DNA from: Leptobrachium leishanense
Lineage: Eukaryota > Chordata > Amphibia > Anura > Megophryidae
Assembly: GCA_009667805.1 (NCBI GenBank)
Contig: CM019066.1
Span: forward strand, 8,432,001 to 8,496,000
DNA length: 64,000 bases
Direction: 5' to 3'
Of the stretch, positions 11,125 through 22,990 are shown piece after piece; the first letter of the stretch is position 1; the number at the start of each line of letters is the position of its first letter. Below the pieces are notes generated by a model that was not told the DNA's origin, did no database searches, and saw only the letters and a program-made list of their open reading frames with translations. The position numbers and the translations under genes were made by a program.

Positions 11125-11498
11125 CCTTTCTGTTATTATTCATAGGATCTTACATATTAATTCCAGGCATTTTTATACAGTAGTCTTTTTGCAAACAACT
11201 TTTAAAAGTGGCAGTGTTTGTTTGTTTGTTTTTTTACTCTGATCATCAGCGTGTCGACTTTTTCCGGCAGCTGGTTGGTGCTCTGGTCAGCGAATTGTTG
11301 GCTTTTTTTGGAAGATCGTCAGCTTTTTTCGGATGTGTTCAGATTTTATTTGGCGCTTTTTTCGTTCAATGCGGCGCTTTTTCGACCTATCTTCCCTGCA
11401 CTTTGGGGACCCTGTGGTGAAAGCTTAATTGACTGCAGGGTCGGGGAATTTGATTCTCCAAAGTGCAGGGAATGAAACAGCACCTTTGAATAACCCTG
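11125..11498 (+). mobile_element. MITE family D fragment
   Basis: The sequence matches 32284-32720 (inverted) and 50100-50536. The common block has a tgtcgacttt-like start, a ccctgcactttgggga segment and the terminal ctttgaataaccctg. The terminus resembles that of family A (CAGGGTTATTCA), suggesting related transposases. The left half is missing. Confidence 0.6.
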
Positions 11499-12104
11499 TA
11501 AGTGTTCCAGAGACTTTCTGGATTTCCAGTGGTAAATATCATTGTCTACGCATCGCAAAGGGTGTGTAAGATATTCCAGTTCAGTCTCAGAGGTTCTTAA
11601 TTTGCAGGGAGCTGGCTTTTTTTGTTATGCGTTTTTTGTTTTCCCATTCATATTTGTTACGATGAATTTTACCATTAAGTTTTATGTGTTCCTATCCTTT
11701 CCAATTTAGCTAATCCTCTTAGTTCAGTTTAGTTTTCTTTCGTTACGTTTTTAAATCATCTTGTTTTCGGAATTTCATAACTAATTTTGTTTCATGTTTC
11801 GTTTCGGATCGATTTGAAATTTCAAATCGATTTGAAATTTCATATATCAATTCGATAGTTGATATCAATTTGAATTTTGGATCACTATATAAAACCCCTA
11901 TTAATCAAATTTTGCTATTAAAAGAAAAGCTAGGGTTAAATTTTAAGCGGTGTCACAGATTTAGTATTTGAGTCAATTTAAACAGTGAAACAAATTTAAT
12001 TTGTTTCATAAAATCCTTTGCTGACTATTGTATTGTAAGTTAAGATCAATTCAATAGTTGATATCAGTTTGATAGTTCATTTCAAATTCGATAGTTGATA
12101 TCAG

Positions 12105-12528
12105 TGTCAGGAACGTGGGGATGGTACCTGGGTGGCACCTGGATGGCAGGGGTATGAGCCCAGGATGCAGTGTCCTGCACTGATAAGCAGGCGGGAAGGG
12201 GTAGGGAGGATGATGTGGAAATAAACTGACCGGATGATTCTCAGAAGGATGATGGTGGAGTTGCAGGAAACAAAATAATAAACAGGAACAGATGGGTATA
12301 GCAGAGCAGCGAGTTAGCAGCACCTCACGCTCTCAGCACAAGAGCTGTAATGAACCAGCCATGTTAATGTGGGCAGAGCCCTTTATTTTGTGTGTCACGT
12401 GTGTTGGTTGTGAGTTAACTGTTGCATTGCTGGATGCTGATAGTGAATGCTGGTTACAGGGCAGGAACAGTACATAGAAGTGTACCACCAGGGGGGGTTC
12501 AGGATGGCTACAGCCAGGGATCCTGACA
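12105..12528 (-). repeat. 3' LTR of E2
   Basis: This 424-bp LTR has TG...CA ends with an 8-bp terminal inverted repeat (TGTCAGGA/TCCTGACA). On the minus strand it contains AATAAA (about 12381-12387). A purine-rich tract (gaagggggagg on the minus strand, about 12532-12543) lies just inside it and is the likely polypurine tract. Confidence 0.88.
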
Positions 12529-12599
12529 GTACCTCCCCCTTCAGGTCACGCTCCGAGTGACCAAGGATGGCAGCAGGACTGCCCATGACCAGGCACGGG

Positions 12600-14246
12600 T
12601 CACTCTAGTGGGTGCTGTTTCCAATAGTCGTAGCACCACTGGAGGGCAGAACGAGGGTCAGGAGTGGTAGTACAGGGTTGGGCACGTGCCTTCCTCTGAC
12701 GCGCCGTGCCTTGGTCTTGGTCTTCTTGTGGATAGCAGATACCTCGGAAGGAGAGTGCCCATGTACCCAGATGGCAGTCTCTCTTCATCGTCTTCAGTCG
12801 CAATGGGTGAAAAGCAATCACGAGATAAAATAAAGTCCACATCAGAGTCTTTAGGGATCCTGGGGTTATGCTCTTTTCTCATAGGTGATGCATCAGGAAT
12901 GAGGGTGCCCACGTAATCGGATGGCACGAAGGTGGGTATAGCATAGATGCCTGCACCGTATAAGGAGCTGGATCCTCAGGTAAGGAATCTGGAGCAACAG
13001 GAATGTCCCTGGAACGTCTGGCGTTGGCGACAGAGGGCAAGAGATAGGAGGTAGAGTCACCCTCGAACCTGGTGCCCACATAGGAAGAAGGCATCAGAGT
13101 AGGCATCTTCTCCATTTCTCCCGGTTCCCCTTCTAAACATGATCCATCACTAAGGGAAGGATAGTCGCACAGCCAGGACTTAATGCCCTCGTCCTCTTCT
13201 TCTTGCTCTTCCCAGCCACAATCCCTTTCTGATACAGATCCATCGCTGGATGAAGAACAGAAGCCTCGCCATGCCTTTATAGGGGTGTCAGACCCCTGGT
13301 GTTGACCTGGGGGTCCCTTGGAGCATCGGGCTGTCTACCTCGGTGGGCTCTCCTCAGAGACAGCGATGTCCTCTGGGTCATATTCAGGCAGGGAAGAAAC
13401 ACAGGAAGACAGCGGCGGATTGTGCTGGCTGGGAGTGATGGGAGTTGTGATCGCCATAAGGGAGTTCTTAATCTTCTGGGCTTTCTTCAGCCTGGCCTTC
13501 ATTACCAGTTTGAAGGGGATCTGTGTCACAGTAGAAACTGGCATGGACATGATCTCCATAGGGGTTGGTAGATCTTTCTCCACAGGTACGGTGGTCTCCA
13601 GATCCATGGGAAGGACAGGTTCTATGGGCACACAGTGTAATCAGTCTCCATAGGCATTACAGGTTCGCATACTCCTCTTCTGAACTGACCTCCAGAGATG
13701 TCACATGCCTGGATACAGCAGGTACAGTTCGTCTGGGGACAGGTGTAGGTGCATGAGTTGTTCGAGTTGCAGGTCTGGGTTCAGGAAATCTCTTGGGGGC
13801 CGGTCTGGCTAGGGGTACCGGCTTAGGAACGGCAGGTCTCATAGAAGCAGGTGTATACACAGTGGCTGTAGCAGGCCTGGAAGCCTGGGACTGCTTCGGA
13901 GATCTACGCACCTGAGCGTGCTTGGAAGTTGCAGCTGGTTTGGAAACCGGTGCTGGTTTGACAAACGCTGATCTGGGTGTTTTTCTGGGCAATTCGATAT
14001 CCAGTGCGATCCTGCCCCGCAGTACAGGCACAAATTACTATTTTGTCTCCTGACACGCTCTTCAGGAGACAGGGGATCATGGTGTTTATTTGGAGGAGCG
14101 CACACCTTAGTTGAGGTGCCCAGAAAAGTTTGCAGCATTTGCATCAGGGTATCAGCCAGGTTCTTGAATAGCTCCTGGAAGGTGGTTTTCAGTAGCTCCA
14201 CCATTAAGTGCAGCACTGCGGGCTCATTAGTATTAGGCTGGTTCAT
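12600..14246 (-). pseudogene. Mini-Gag of E2 (frameshifted)
   Basis: The ATG at 14246 is two bases inside the 5' LTR. The protein starts MNQPNTNEPAVLHLMVE, forms a probable amphipathic helix, then has PLSPEERVRR and a CCHC knuckle CLYCGAGSHWISNC at about 14040-14000. Zinc knuckles bind retroelement RNA. There is no room for a capsid domain. After a frame change near 13970 comes a Pro/Lys/Arg-rich stretch (to 13657), then acidic and Pro-rich segments (13335-13631), and a tail with three copies of a (M/L)PSxYxGT motif (about 13094, 12927 and 12777). Several frame changes are needed to join these parts, so a full product is unlikely. E1 and E3 share the N-terminal design. Confidence 0.75.
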
Positions 14247-14248
14247 TC

Positions 14249-14676
14249 TGTCAGGAACGTGGGGATGGTACCTGGGTGGCACCTGGATGGCAGGGGTATG
14301 AGCCCAGGATGCAGTGTCCTGCACTGATAAGCAGGCGGGAAGGGGTAGGGAGGATGATGTGGAAATAAACTGACCGGATGATTCTCAGAAGGATGATGGT
14401 GGAGTTGCAGGAAACATAAATAATAAACAGGAACAGATGGGTATAGCAGAGCAGCGAGTTAGCAGCACCTCACTCTCTCAGCACAAGAGCTGTAATGAAC
14501 CAGCCATGTTAATTGTGGGGCAGAGCCCTTTATTTTGTGTGTCACGTGTGTTGGTTGTGAGTTAACTGTTGCATTGTTGGATGCTGATAGTGAATGCTGG
14601 TTACAGGGCAGGAACAGTACATAGAAGTGTACCACCAGGGTGGGTTTCAGGATGGCTACAGCCAGGGATCCTGACA
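14249..14676 (-). repeat. 5' LTR of E2
   Basis: This 428-bp LTR is nearly identical to 12105-12528. On the minus strand it is followed at once by GAATG, the start of the mini-Gag frame. Confidence 0.88.
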
Positions 14677-14857
14677 ATCAGTTATTCAAATTTTTCTTTT
14701 ATGATGATGACACAGTGTAAAACTAAATAAATTCATTATATACCGTTTCGTTTAGAATTCGTATCGTATCGATTCGTTATTTGGAAGTACTTCCGAATAC
14801 GAATTATCAAATTTAGTTCCAAATTCTGAATTTTTACGAAACGAATGCACCTCTCTA

Positions 14858-15246
14858 ATCCTCATATAAATTACTGTTTTAAACTGCAGAATATATTGGT
14901 ACTTTATAAATATTTGTAATTGTAACTGTAAATTTTGATAAATGTTTGCAAGCTGCAAAACTGACCTTAAACTATTCCATAAGTTCCATAATGTATCCAA
15001 CTAAAGCAGTGAGTGACCCCAGAGCTCTCCCTGTATTCTGCCCTCTCCCTGACTGTTGTAATGCAGCAGCAAAGTTTGCTCAGCTATTTGATACAGTGAG
15101 GTTGGGGACTGCTCTTTGTAACTTCTTTATAGTATTATAGGGAGACAGGAGTGAGATCTAAGAGAGAATTTAGTTCTACCCACGATGTACACTAATATTG
15201 CAGTAAAATAAAGGGTATTTCTATGTCAAGGAGATTTCTATGACTA
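14858..15246. other. No gene seen
   Basis: AT-rich sequence with no convincing coding region, repeat boundary or structured element. Confidence 0.5.
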
Positions 15247-15429
15247 GCAAGTCTATTCAAAGAAAGGTGAAGATCAGGAGAATTGGCAGGAGAAGAGAAC
15301 AATATAGACCAAATATCCAATTTGGAAAGTGAGATAAATGGGAGCATTTTTCTGGTTTGGCTATTTTGACCTAGAATTTTCACTTCTCCAGTCATTCTCC
15401 TGAGTCTCACCTTTCTTTGAATAGACCTG
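15247..15429. mobile_element. MITE family A copy, diverged ends
   Basis: The palindrome has ends gtctattcaaagaaaggtga and tcacctttctttgaatagac. It preserves the uninterrupted centre gagataaatggga and so gives the empty site for the B insertions at 231-1081. Confidence 0.75.
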
Positions 15430-16011
15430 TACATTTTTGGTAGCGAAAGGGTTAAGGATGTGAAAATTACATTTAAAAAATTAACAGAACTATATTAGAC
15501 AGTTTGATAAGATTTATGATTATAGTTTAGAGCTAACTGGGAATTCAGGAGTGCTAGCAAAAGAAATGAAAATTTTATTCTAAAATAGTTGAAACGGGAA
15601 GAAACTCCAATTTTCTTTTTTTTTTAACTCAGCTATTTTGGACTGAAATTTGCATTTCCCTTTTCAAATCTTCTCTTTTCACAGTCCATGAATTACTTCA
15701 ATGAGTTAGATTGCTGCACAAATTGAACATCAAGATAGCTTATAAGACGTGCAATAGAGTTGTGACATAAATGCTTTTGAATTGTTAAATTTATAAAGTA
15801 ACTTTTTTGCGCCGCTATGTTAGATTTAAGCCTTTTCTGTGCAGGAAATTGTCTTCCACAATGAAACAAAAAACTAAAAATAAATTATATCAAGTTTTCC
15901 TGCAATAAACGTAACACTTTTCATTAAGAATAAAAACTCTATTAGTGATGAGAAAGAGAACGACCATATAGAATCTTTTTAATTAAAAAAGTTCAGAAAA
16001 TCCTAAATTGT
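15430..16011. other. No gene seen; AT-rich
   Basis: No open frame with recognisable content. It begins with agcgaaagggttaa, reminiscent of a G/F-type terminus, but no partner end is visible. Confidence 0.45.
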
Positions 16012-16015
16012 TTAA

Positions 16016-16487
16016 CCCCTTCACTACCAGGTGATTTTTCTAAAAAAAAAATCCTCTGCCAGGAACCAGTGTTTGTTTTTAAATAAATTTTTAATTGTTA
16101 ATACAGTATAAAATATTTGGGAATATTCCCAACTCATTCCTTACTGTAATAACCTAGTTGGCAGGTGGATGGTGCCATCTAATGGCCAAACAGAGTTGCT
16201 GCAGGTAGAACTGCAGCTCCTTGCTCCATGCAGGATCAGCTGGGGAAAGCCCTATAAATCAGGACATTCCTTAGCTGGTTTTAAACAGTTTTAGCTCTTG
16301 AGCGTTATACTCACAGGGATAAAAATTTGGGGGCACCTTCTGCAGCCCAAAAACAAACAAAATTGGTTTTCAACATATGATTTTATTTACAATCATTCAG
16401 CACAGCCCCAGATAATGTTATCACGATCCCGGACTACTGAGCCTGCTACTACTGAATGTGTATACATGATCACGGGAGTGAAGGGGT
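16016..16487. mobile_element. TTAA-type MITE family F, copy 1
   Basis: Begins after TTAA (16012-16015) with CCCCTTCACTACCAGGTGA and ends gggagtgaagggg next to ttcaa, so the second TTAA is mutated. It matches 41766-42242 in inverted orientation, sharing the gcagcccaaaaacaaa and caccatct(a)-type segments. No coding region. Confidence 0.6.
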
Positions 16488-16685
16488 TCAATTCTATCGA
16501 GGCAGTATGATGTCATTGTAATAATGCATAATGATTGGTTAAAATGAAGACTGTTGTTTACAAGAAAACTTGGCATTCTCACATGACTTAAGTATAATAG
16601 ATTAAAAACCTTTTTGTTGAAACCAGTCCATTCATTTTACTGATCTTCTATAACGTTCAATGTTGACGTCACAGGAACAGTCTGA

Positions 16686-16945
16686 CAGGGTTATTCAAAG
16701 AGAGCTGGACTGGCCCCGAAATTTCCCCATATAGTAGAGGTGTGCAGGGCTGGTAAATTTGTTTCAAATCAATTTCATTTTCATTATTTTGTTTCGTAAT
16801 TTTGGATCACTAAAAACCCAATCGTAAGTCAAGATCGATTCGATAGTTGGTTGATATTGATTTGAATTTTAGATCACTAAATAAAACCCCAATTTATCAA
16901 ATCCTGCTGTTAAAAGACAAGAGCGGGTTAAATGTTGAGCTGTCC
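16686..16945. mobile_element. D-family terminus followed by E-family fragment
   Basis: 16686-16734 is a D terminus (CAGGGTTATTCAAAGAGAG) matching the inverted end at 33016. From 16735 (tagaggtgtgcaggg) the sequence matches the E hAT MITE, including gatcactaaataaaacccc. Both are truncated. Confidence 0.55.
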
Positions 16946-17492
16946 ATTGGACTGTGGTGCTGATCAAAAGGAAGTACAGCAGCATTGAGCTCCGTGCTGG
17001 ACCAGCTGAGGAAGTGTGTTTTAGACACATAACCCACTGATGAAAGAGTGTTAGCAGCTTGGATGTGATGCCCGTGGTGCTAAAACTTTAGGAGAATGTG
17101 GAACCCAACTGTAAGGATTTTTTTGTACAACAAACTAAATTCCTTTGCATCTCTCCAGTATTACATCATAACCATTGTACTTGGTATGGGAAAACTGACA
17201 GCTGCCTTGCAGATCAAGTATAGACGAACTTAGTAGTAAAGAGGTTAAATCTTAACAACATATTTCTTCTCGGTCTCCCTTCTTCTCTTCCAAAAGGACA
17301 GTGTCACAGTATTGAAGTCCCCCTCATTGCATAGGGCAGGCATATGGAATGCATTCCTGCTGTGGAATTGTACTGTAAAACAAAGTAACTAATGAATCAG
17401 CTGATTTTCTCTTAGTAGATACTAACCACAGTGCCACTCAAACCTCAGACCCACGGGAAACTGAGCTCTTTCAAAGTTGTACTTAAATATAT
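16946..17492. other. No gene seen
   Basis: No conserved coding region or repeat boundary recognised in this stretch. Confidence 0.45.
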
Positions 17493-17739
17493 ACCCACGG
17501 CAGGGACAAGCAGTGAGGTCAGTGGCTGGTGAGGCATTGGCTAGTATCAGAGCCAGATATACACAGATAGTAACTAACTTTCTGCGGTTTGTGTTTCGCT
17601 GTAAATTATCTTATACTCATTTACTGTACCCACACATATTATATACCATGTTTCACGTTATTAAATGGACTTTCTAAAGATATCATTATTTTCATCATAA
17701 CATATACTTCACTATTAAAAAAAAAAAAATATGATAGAT

Positions 17740-17870
17740 ATTCTGTATCTGCCACTAGAGGGAGCAGAGGGATCTGCCTGGGCATGTCATACTCTGTATC
17801 TGCCACTAGAGAAAGCAGAGGGAGCTGCCTGGGCCTGTCATACTCTGTATTCGCTACTAGAGGGAGCTGC
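17740..17870 (+). repeat. Tandem 51-bp repeat with CTCF-like core
   Basis: Three copies of a 51-bp unit each carry a form of CCACTAGAGGGAGCAG, starting at 17752, 17803 and 17854; the later copies are mutated. The core resembles the CTCF consensus CCASYAGRKGGC with one mismatch. Confidence 0.65.
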
Positions 17871-18197
17871 TTGGACCCCTTCCTGTCAAACAGAGGCCAG
17901 CCTCTAATGCAGGCATTTTTTTGAATGGCTTAAACCAATGGTGCTTTCCCATTGGTTCAAGCTATTCCATGGGTCTGTCAGGGCCTCTTTGATGCTCTGA
18001 CGAGCAATGGTCAGAAAGTAGGCAGTGTGCGTGTGTTCCTATTTAAACAGACGCACAATGCAGACTTCTTAGAGCAGCTTATGCGATTAGCATAGTGGGG
18101 AAGCTGCGCAAATTGCGTAGGCTGTAAAAAGAATGCATGCAGAGGCAGAGGAGTGCGGAGCAGGTGAATTTGTTTAATTTTATTATCTTAACGCTTA

Positions 18198-18624
18198 GGC
18201 TAGGGTCAGACAAACGCATTTTTCACGTTGTCCGTGAAAAAGTGCGTTCGAACGAATGGACGTATTTTTTCACGGAATACGCGATAGCGATCAAACGATA
18301 CGCATTTTCGTAAGTGATTTAGTACGGATCATCAATAAAACCCTTTTTGCGTCTGGACGTTATGTTGGCCGGACGTGTGCAGCGTCTGACGTCTCCCAAT
18401 CACGCAAACACGCCGCTATGCGGCCGCAGCGCACTCTGTACGTCAGTAGTAGCGGTTTGACGTTCTCGAAAAAATGCGTTCGTTTGCCACTTGCGTTGCG
18501 CGGACGAACTTTTGTGCGGCCGTTCGTCGTATGTTCCCCGGCATTGGACATCATTTGCTGCTAGCACGGCCGTGATTTCGTGCGCCTAAACGCACGTTAA
18601 AACTGCTTTCGTCTGACCTTAGCT
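18198..18624. mobile_element. MITE family B, copy 3
   Basis: This 427-bp element is flanked by TTA (18195-18197 and 18625-18627). The related K copy at 53230-53240 (cgcttaatgg) gives the empty site, confirming a 3-bp TTA duplication. Confidence 0.82.
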
Positions 18625-18662
18625 TTAATGGCCTACCCTGACAGCATGTTCCTTAACCACGG

Positions 18663-19429
18663 TAACCAGAGACTATATTGCCATGAAAAGTAATAATAAT
18701 TTTAATTTTCACTCAAAATAATCTCCCATATAAATTAAAAGCATAAACCTTAAAAGTACAAGCCCTGGAAACAAGACTAAAGAAAAAAAAGTAATAATCT
18801 GATAAATGAAGTTACATTCAGGAAACTAATTAGAAAAAATTCCATGGGCTCATTTCATTTTCATTTATTAAGAGTCACAAAGAATTACATTAAATCTTAT
18901 GTTTTGGATTATTTTTTTTAAACCTCTAATTGGTTTATCTATGGTTGTTATTATTAGTAATTCAATATGATTTTTCTCTCAAACTACAACAGGGGGATTT
19001 TCAATTGAATAAATAGGAGAAAATCATTTTAATGGAAATCAATCAGCATGTGGTTTAGCTGGGGTAATTGAATCAAGTGATTAGAAGATATTGATGCTAG
19101 AGAATAATATTAAAAACACTGTGATCAACACGATATTAAGATAACATCTATGATTTATAGGTTACTAATCCTGCAGCTAAAAATGATAATTAATGGATAT
19201 TGGAATTTTATCATTACAGTCAGAGCATTTTCAGGTTTTCTTGTCCTTATTCTGGTCAGTAAAAAAAGTGCCAACACAGTGGAAAAGTCTACCAGATGAT
19301 GCAATGCACCAATCTAATTCAGAGTATGTGAAAACAAGATTGAATGAACATTCTCCGTAAAATAATGTTTATTTTTTCAAGTCAGTATTAACATAATTTA
19401 ATAAACCGCAAATTCTTCCACTTTTTTGT
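18663..19429. other. No gene seen; AT-rich
   Basis: No open frame with recognisable content and no repeat boundary found. It may be unique intergenic or intronic sequence. Confidence 0.5.
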
Positions 19430-19433
19430 TTAA

Positions 19434-20214
19434 CCACTTGAACTTGAAGGACGTGCAGGGAGAGTCCTCCCGTTTCACTCCCGTGGACGGAGGAAGCTCC
19501 GTGCATGTCCTCGCGTTGCTGCAGTTCGATGCCTATCAGGCACCAAACCAAAGCTTCAACCACAGTGGGCAGACATGTTGCATGTCAGCCCTCACTTTGG
19601 GACTGCCCCCGGCAACGTGCATCATTGCGTATGCGAGCAATGACATCGTTTTCAGGTGCCTGAAGGGCCCCTCTATCTCTCCGTTGGTATGGGCAACTGA
19701 GACAAGAGAGGCAGGGTCACAGTATGACCTTTCCAGGGATGCACCTCTTTAACCCCTTAGGCACCGGACCGTGATCCGGCACCAGATTGCAGACAACTCC
19801 TGAAGGTGGCTGACATCTTGAATGTCAGCCAAGCCTCCAGGGCCTTTCCCCGCCCACTGACGTCATTGCGCAATGATGTCAGTTACAGGATTAATCCCTT
19901 GCTGCCAAGAGGTTTCTCTATGGAAACCCTATGGTGGAGATAGGGGGAAAGGACCCCCGTATCTCCCAATTGCTGGCAGCTAGAGGGTCATGTTTGGTAT
20001 CATTGGAAAGACTAGGCTACATTTAAAAAGAAAATTTAAAAAAATAAATATATAAATAAAAATAAATTGTCAATTTTTTTTTCTTTATTAATGCAGCAAT
20101 ATTGTTAAATTTTCAATTATAATGTGAACAATGATGCTGCATTAATGAAAAGGCTTGTTTTGTCAACCTTTAGCTAAAATCACTTATTTTCGCAGAAAGA
20201 GAGTTCACATTTCT

Positions 20215-20249
<35 letters not shown>

Positions 20250-20577
20250 GTGCACCCCATATAATATATAGCCATAAAGGCTTGGATGATAAAATGTGAA
20301 AAAATTATTTTACACCCTGTAGATGATTGAAATTTCAATGGGAATTTTAAAAAAAATTACACTTTTTCTGTTATAGCAATTCTTGCAGGACATGACGTAT
20401 ACATATAATAATTATATACTATGAATCTGCCAAGTGTGCCGAAGAAAAGGATATGTAACACTTCAGACTCGAGTCCTACAATAAAAAAGGTCTTCAAATT
20501 GCGTTTTAAACGATGAGAAAAAAAACGGTAAAGATGAGCTCAGCACACATAGGTGAAATGGCTCAGCGGCGAAAGGG
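19434..20577 (-). mobile_element. TTAA element family G, copy G2
   Basis: Bounded by TTAA (19430-19433 and 20578-20581), starting CCACTTGAACTTGAAGG and ending ggcgaaaggg, inverted relative to G1. Its left part contains shorter and more degenerate hairpins (for example tgacatcttgaatgtca near 19810 and the pair around tgcgcaatg near 19865). The right part matches the AT-rich half of G1. Includes a poly-T run near 20218-20245. Confidence 0.65.
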
Positions 20578-20831
20578 TTAAAGGAAAAACTTGCCTGAAA
20601 TTTACATTTTACATGTATGTAATTGCAGAAGTATGTCTCACTGGGCTGACTCATCTGGCATTCCTGAGGCCAATGATCAAATGAATCTCAAACAAAAAAG
20701 TCGAAGACCCCCCCCCCCCATCTGCATCACCATTCACATCAGGTAACTTCAGAAAGTTTTGATATTGGTTAATGCCGTAATAAAATATTCCCTTCTGATT
20801 AACCAGTATATTGTTGTGAAAAATTTAGTAC

Positions 20832-21388
20832 TACTGTAGATACTCAAGTATACCACTAGATTTGTGACAAAAATTTACCTTAAAATTGGAGGGGGTCGCG
20901 TTATATTCGAGACATCTGCATTGCGTGTAAAATAAAAATAAAAAAAACTTGCCTTGCTCTGGATCCCAAGTCTCCCGGAATTTCCGGTAGTCTCACTGAA
21001 GTGAATGCTGGCTCCCTGATGCTTGCAAACACTTCAGGAACTCCCAGATTCAGGAGAGGTGGGATCCATCATGGCCAGAGGGCACGTTCGGTTTAAGCCA
21101 ATCAGTCACCTCGCTCGCCTCCACCGGCCATCTACTCGCAAGTAAAGAAGACGGATGGCCAGCAGCTTCATACTTAGTAACAACTGCAATCATTCTAGAC
21201 CAGAGCACCCTGGCCTGAGGGGTAGCCTGACTGTATTAAGAGAATCTGGAAGGATTTTAATTGTTTACCGGTCCAATTTTTTTTTGCTCCTCGCGTTATA
21301 TTCGAGTCTTGAGTATTCTATAATTTCCATTATAAATCTCTATCCATCGCGTTATATTCGGGTCGTGTTATACTCGAGTATCTACGGG
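20832..21388. mobile_element. DNA-transposon-like element, undetermined family
   Basis: The ends are inverted copies: tgtagatactcaagtata (about 20835) and tatactcgagtatctac (about 21370-21386). Repeated gcgttatattcg words lie at both ends. I could not fix a target duplication or superfamily. No transposase frame. A short C run lies just upstream (about 20707). Confidence 0.5.
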
Positions 21389-21832
21389 TTATTTGGATTT
21401 TTTTAAAATTAGATTGCCATATGTTAACAAAAGTACAAATTAAGTTTTGCAATCCCTTGTAGTTGTCTATAGTAACTTGTACTAAATAAGATTAATCATC
21501 TGACTAGACCGTGTGTATATTTTAGAGTATATTAATTGACTTTGTAAAGGAATAAAGTGCTTGTTTTTAAAGAATGCAAGTCCCTTAACATTTTTATTGC
21601 ATTTGGTGTATTCCTATTATATGTTTTTAAGAGATTTAAGCCAAGTCTTGACACCATCTGTTGTTGTTTTTACTTTTTTTAGTATATTAGACCACAGGGC
21701 TCAGTCCATCTGTCCCCTAAGCTTTAATTAAACAATTAATCAAATGATAAATGGAAGAGATTATGGATGTTTATTTAAGAAAATTCCAACAGGAAAATGT
21801 ATCCAAATTATAAACAAGTATCTGTATTTACC
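21389..21832. other. No gene seen
   Basis: AT-rich sequence ending at the TA target of the Tc1 element. No coding or repeat content recognised. Confidence 0.5.
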
Positions 21833-22844
21833 TACAGTGGCAAGAAAAAGTATGTGAACCTGTCAGGATCGCCACGCTCTGGCCCCTGTCACTCACGCTA
21901 ACCCTGCACCATGAACAATGCACCTTCCTGAAACCTCCTGAACAGTGGTGACTCTAGGAATAATATTTAGGGGGGCACATAGGATACTGCACTCAAAACT
22001 GGGGGGGGGCACTAATAATTTTCACCGCTAAATCATATCACTGAATAAAACGAAGGGCCCTGTCACCTGTATGAGCTAAAACACCATCACTAAAGGAAAA
22101 ATTTAGTGCGAGTCGTTAAAACTTAGTGCCTGACGACCTAACAGATCACCTTGTCTGCCGTAGTCCATGAACAAGGTCATTTGGCACACGCTAGGGAAAC
22201 TAATGCGGCTGTGTACAGAATAGAACTGTTTTTTTCCCCAGTGCAGAATGCCGGGCCATACCTATCCCCCACCCTGACAAGCTTGAATATGGACACATCC
22301 AGTGAATAACCTCTCACCCCTGCATTATTAAAATCCTCCACAGTGTTCGTATCATCCATATTTTGCTGCACACGTATATTAAGGCTGATGGGCATTGCAT
22401 GATAAATGCCACCCAGCAGCAGCATGTAGAATCATTACACTGCATTTAATAGATCCAAAAGGAAGGCCAGGTGAGCGACACAAATTTCCCTGCTGCAGCA
22501 TATAAAGAATACATGTTTCAGGGCAAGACTTATTCATGTGTCCCTTTAAACATTGTCCACACAGTCACCCAGGGGCGGACTGGGCCGGGGGGCAGGGTGG
22601 CAAATGCCCCACCGGTTTTCAGCCGCTGCGTTTTCTCTTTGAGACCAGCCGGCTGCTACACACAACACACAGCCAGCCGATCTCATAATCAGGAAGAGGA
22701 GGCTGCGAGCCCAGCAGCTCACGTGGGGCCATGCTGGTCCCGCCCCTTCCTCCTCCACAACCACCGTGTGATGTGTCCAGCACGTGCAGGCAGGGGGAGA
22801 GAGAAAGCCCAGCCCGGAGACAGACTATGGCAAGTATGTAACAG

Positions 22845-22990
22845 GTGTGTGTGTGTGTGTGTGGTGTGTGAGCAGAGGGAGGTATGTGTGTGAATGCAGG
22901 GGGTGGTGTATTTTGTGTGTGTGTGTGTGTTTGAGAGCAGGGGGCTCTGTGTGTTTGAGAGCAGGGATGGGTGTGTGGGTGTGTTCACAC
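22845..22990 (+). repeat. GT-rich micro/minisatellite
   Basis: Runs of GT alternate with tgagagcaggg-type words. A related block lies at 23895-24055 (unit about gtgtgtgtgtgagagcaggg). Short frames here are low-complexity artefacts. Confidence 0.8.

Larger units (their letters stand above)
12105..14676 (-). mobile_element. Gag-only LTR retrotransposon E2
   Basis: Two direct LTRs (12105-12528 and 14249-14676) start TGTCAGGAAC and end TCCTGACA. The element is flanked by the 5-bp duplication ATCAG (12100-12104 and 14677-14681). The internal part is only 1720 bp and reads on the minus strand: a mini-Gag with one zinc knuckle, then a Pro-rich and acidic tail. I see no protease, reverse transcriptase, RNase H or integrase. 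The related MITE at 31742-32282 gives the uninterrupted site, gttgatatcaggtattc. The LTRs differ at only about eight positions, so the insertion is recent. Confidence 0.9.
11640..14857. mobile_element. hAT MITE family E copy carrying LTR element E2
   Basis: The flanks of LTR element E2 match the complete family E element at 31742-32282: 11865-12104 corresponds to 31885-32112, and 14682-14857 to 32113-32282. It ends in gaatgcacctctcta, like the other copies. The left boundary is approximate. Rich in ttcgtttcg-like words and without coding capacity. Confidence 0.65.
17501..18654. mobile_element. hAT MITE family K, copy 1
   Basis: It starts CAGGGACAAGCAGTGAGG and ends ctgacagcatgttcctt. Flanking octamers ACCCACGG (17493-17500) and AACCACGG (18655-18662) match at seven of eight positions, as expected for an aged hAT duplication. 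It is homologous over most of its length to 52269-53284. Family B copy 3 is inserted at 18198-18624. No transposase. Confidence 0.75.

Noticed and set aside
18256..18564. 102-codon frame in family B element
   Set aside because: It occurs in a CpG-rich MITE; the other B copies do not keep the same frame.
22471..22893. 140-codon frame across the hAT-J left end
   Set aside because: It crosses the hAT-I/hAT-J junction and ends in GT repeats, so it cannot be an ancestral gene.
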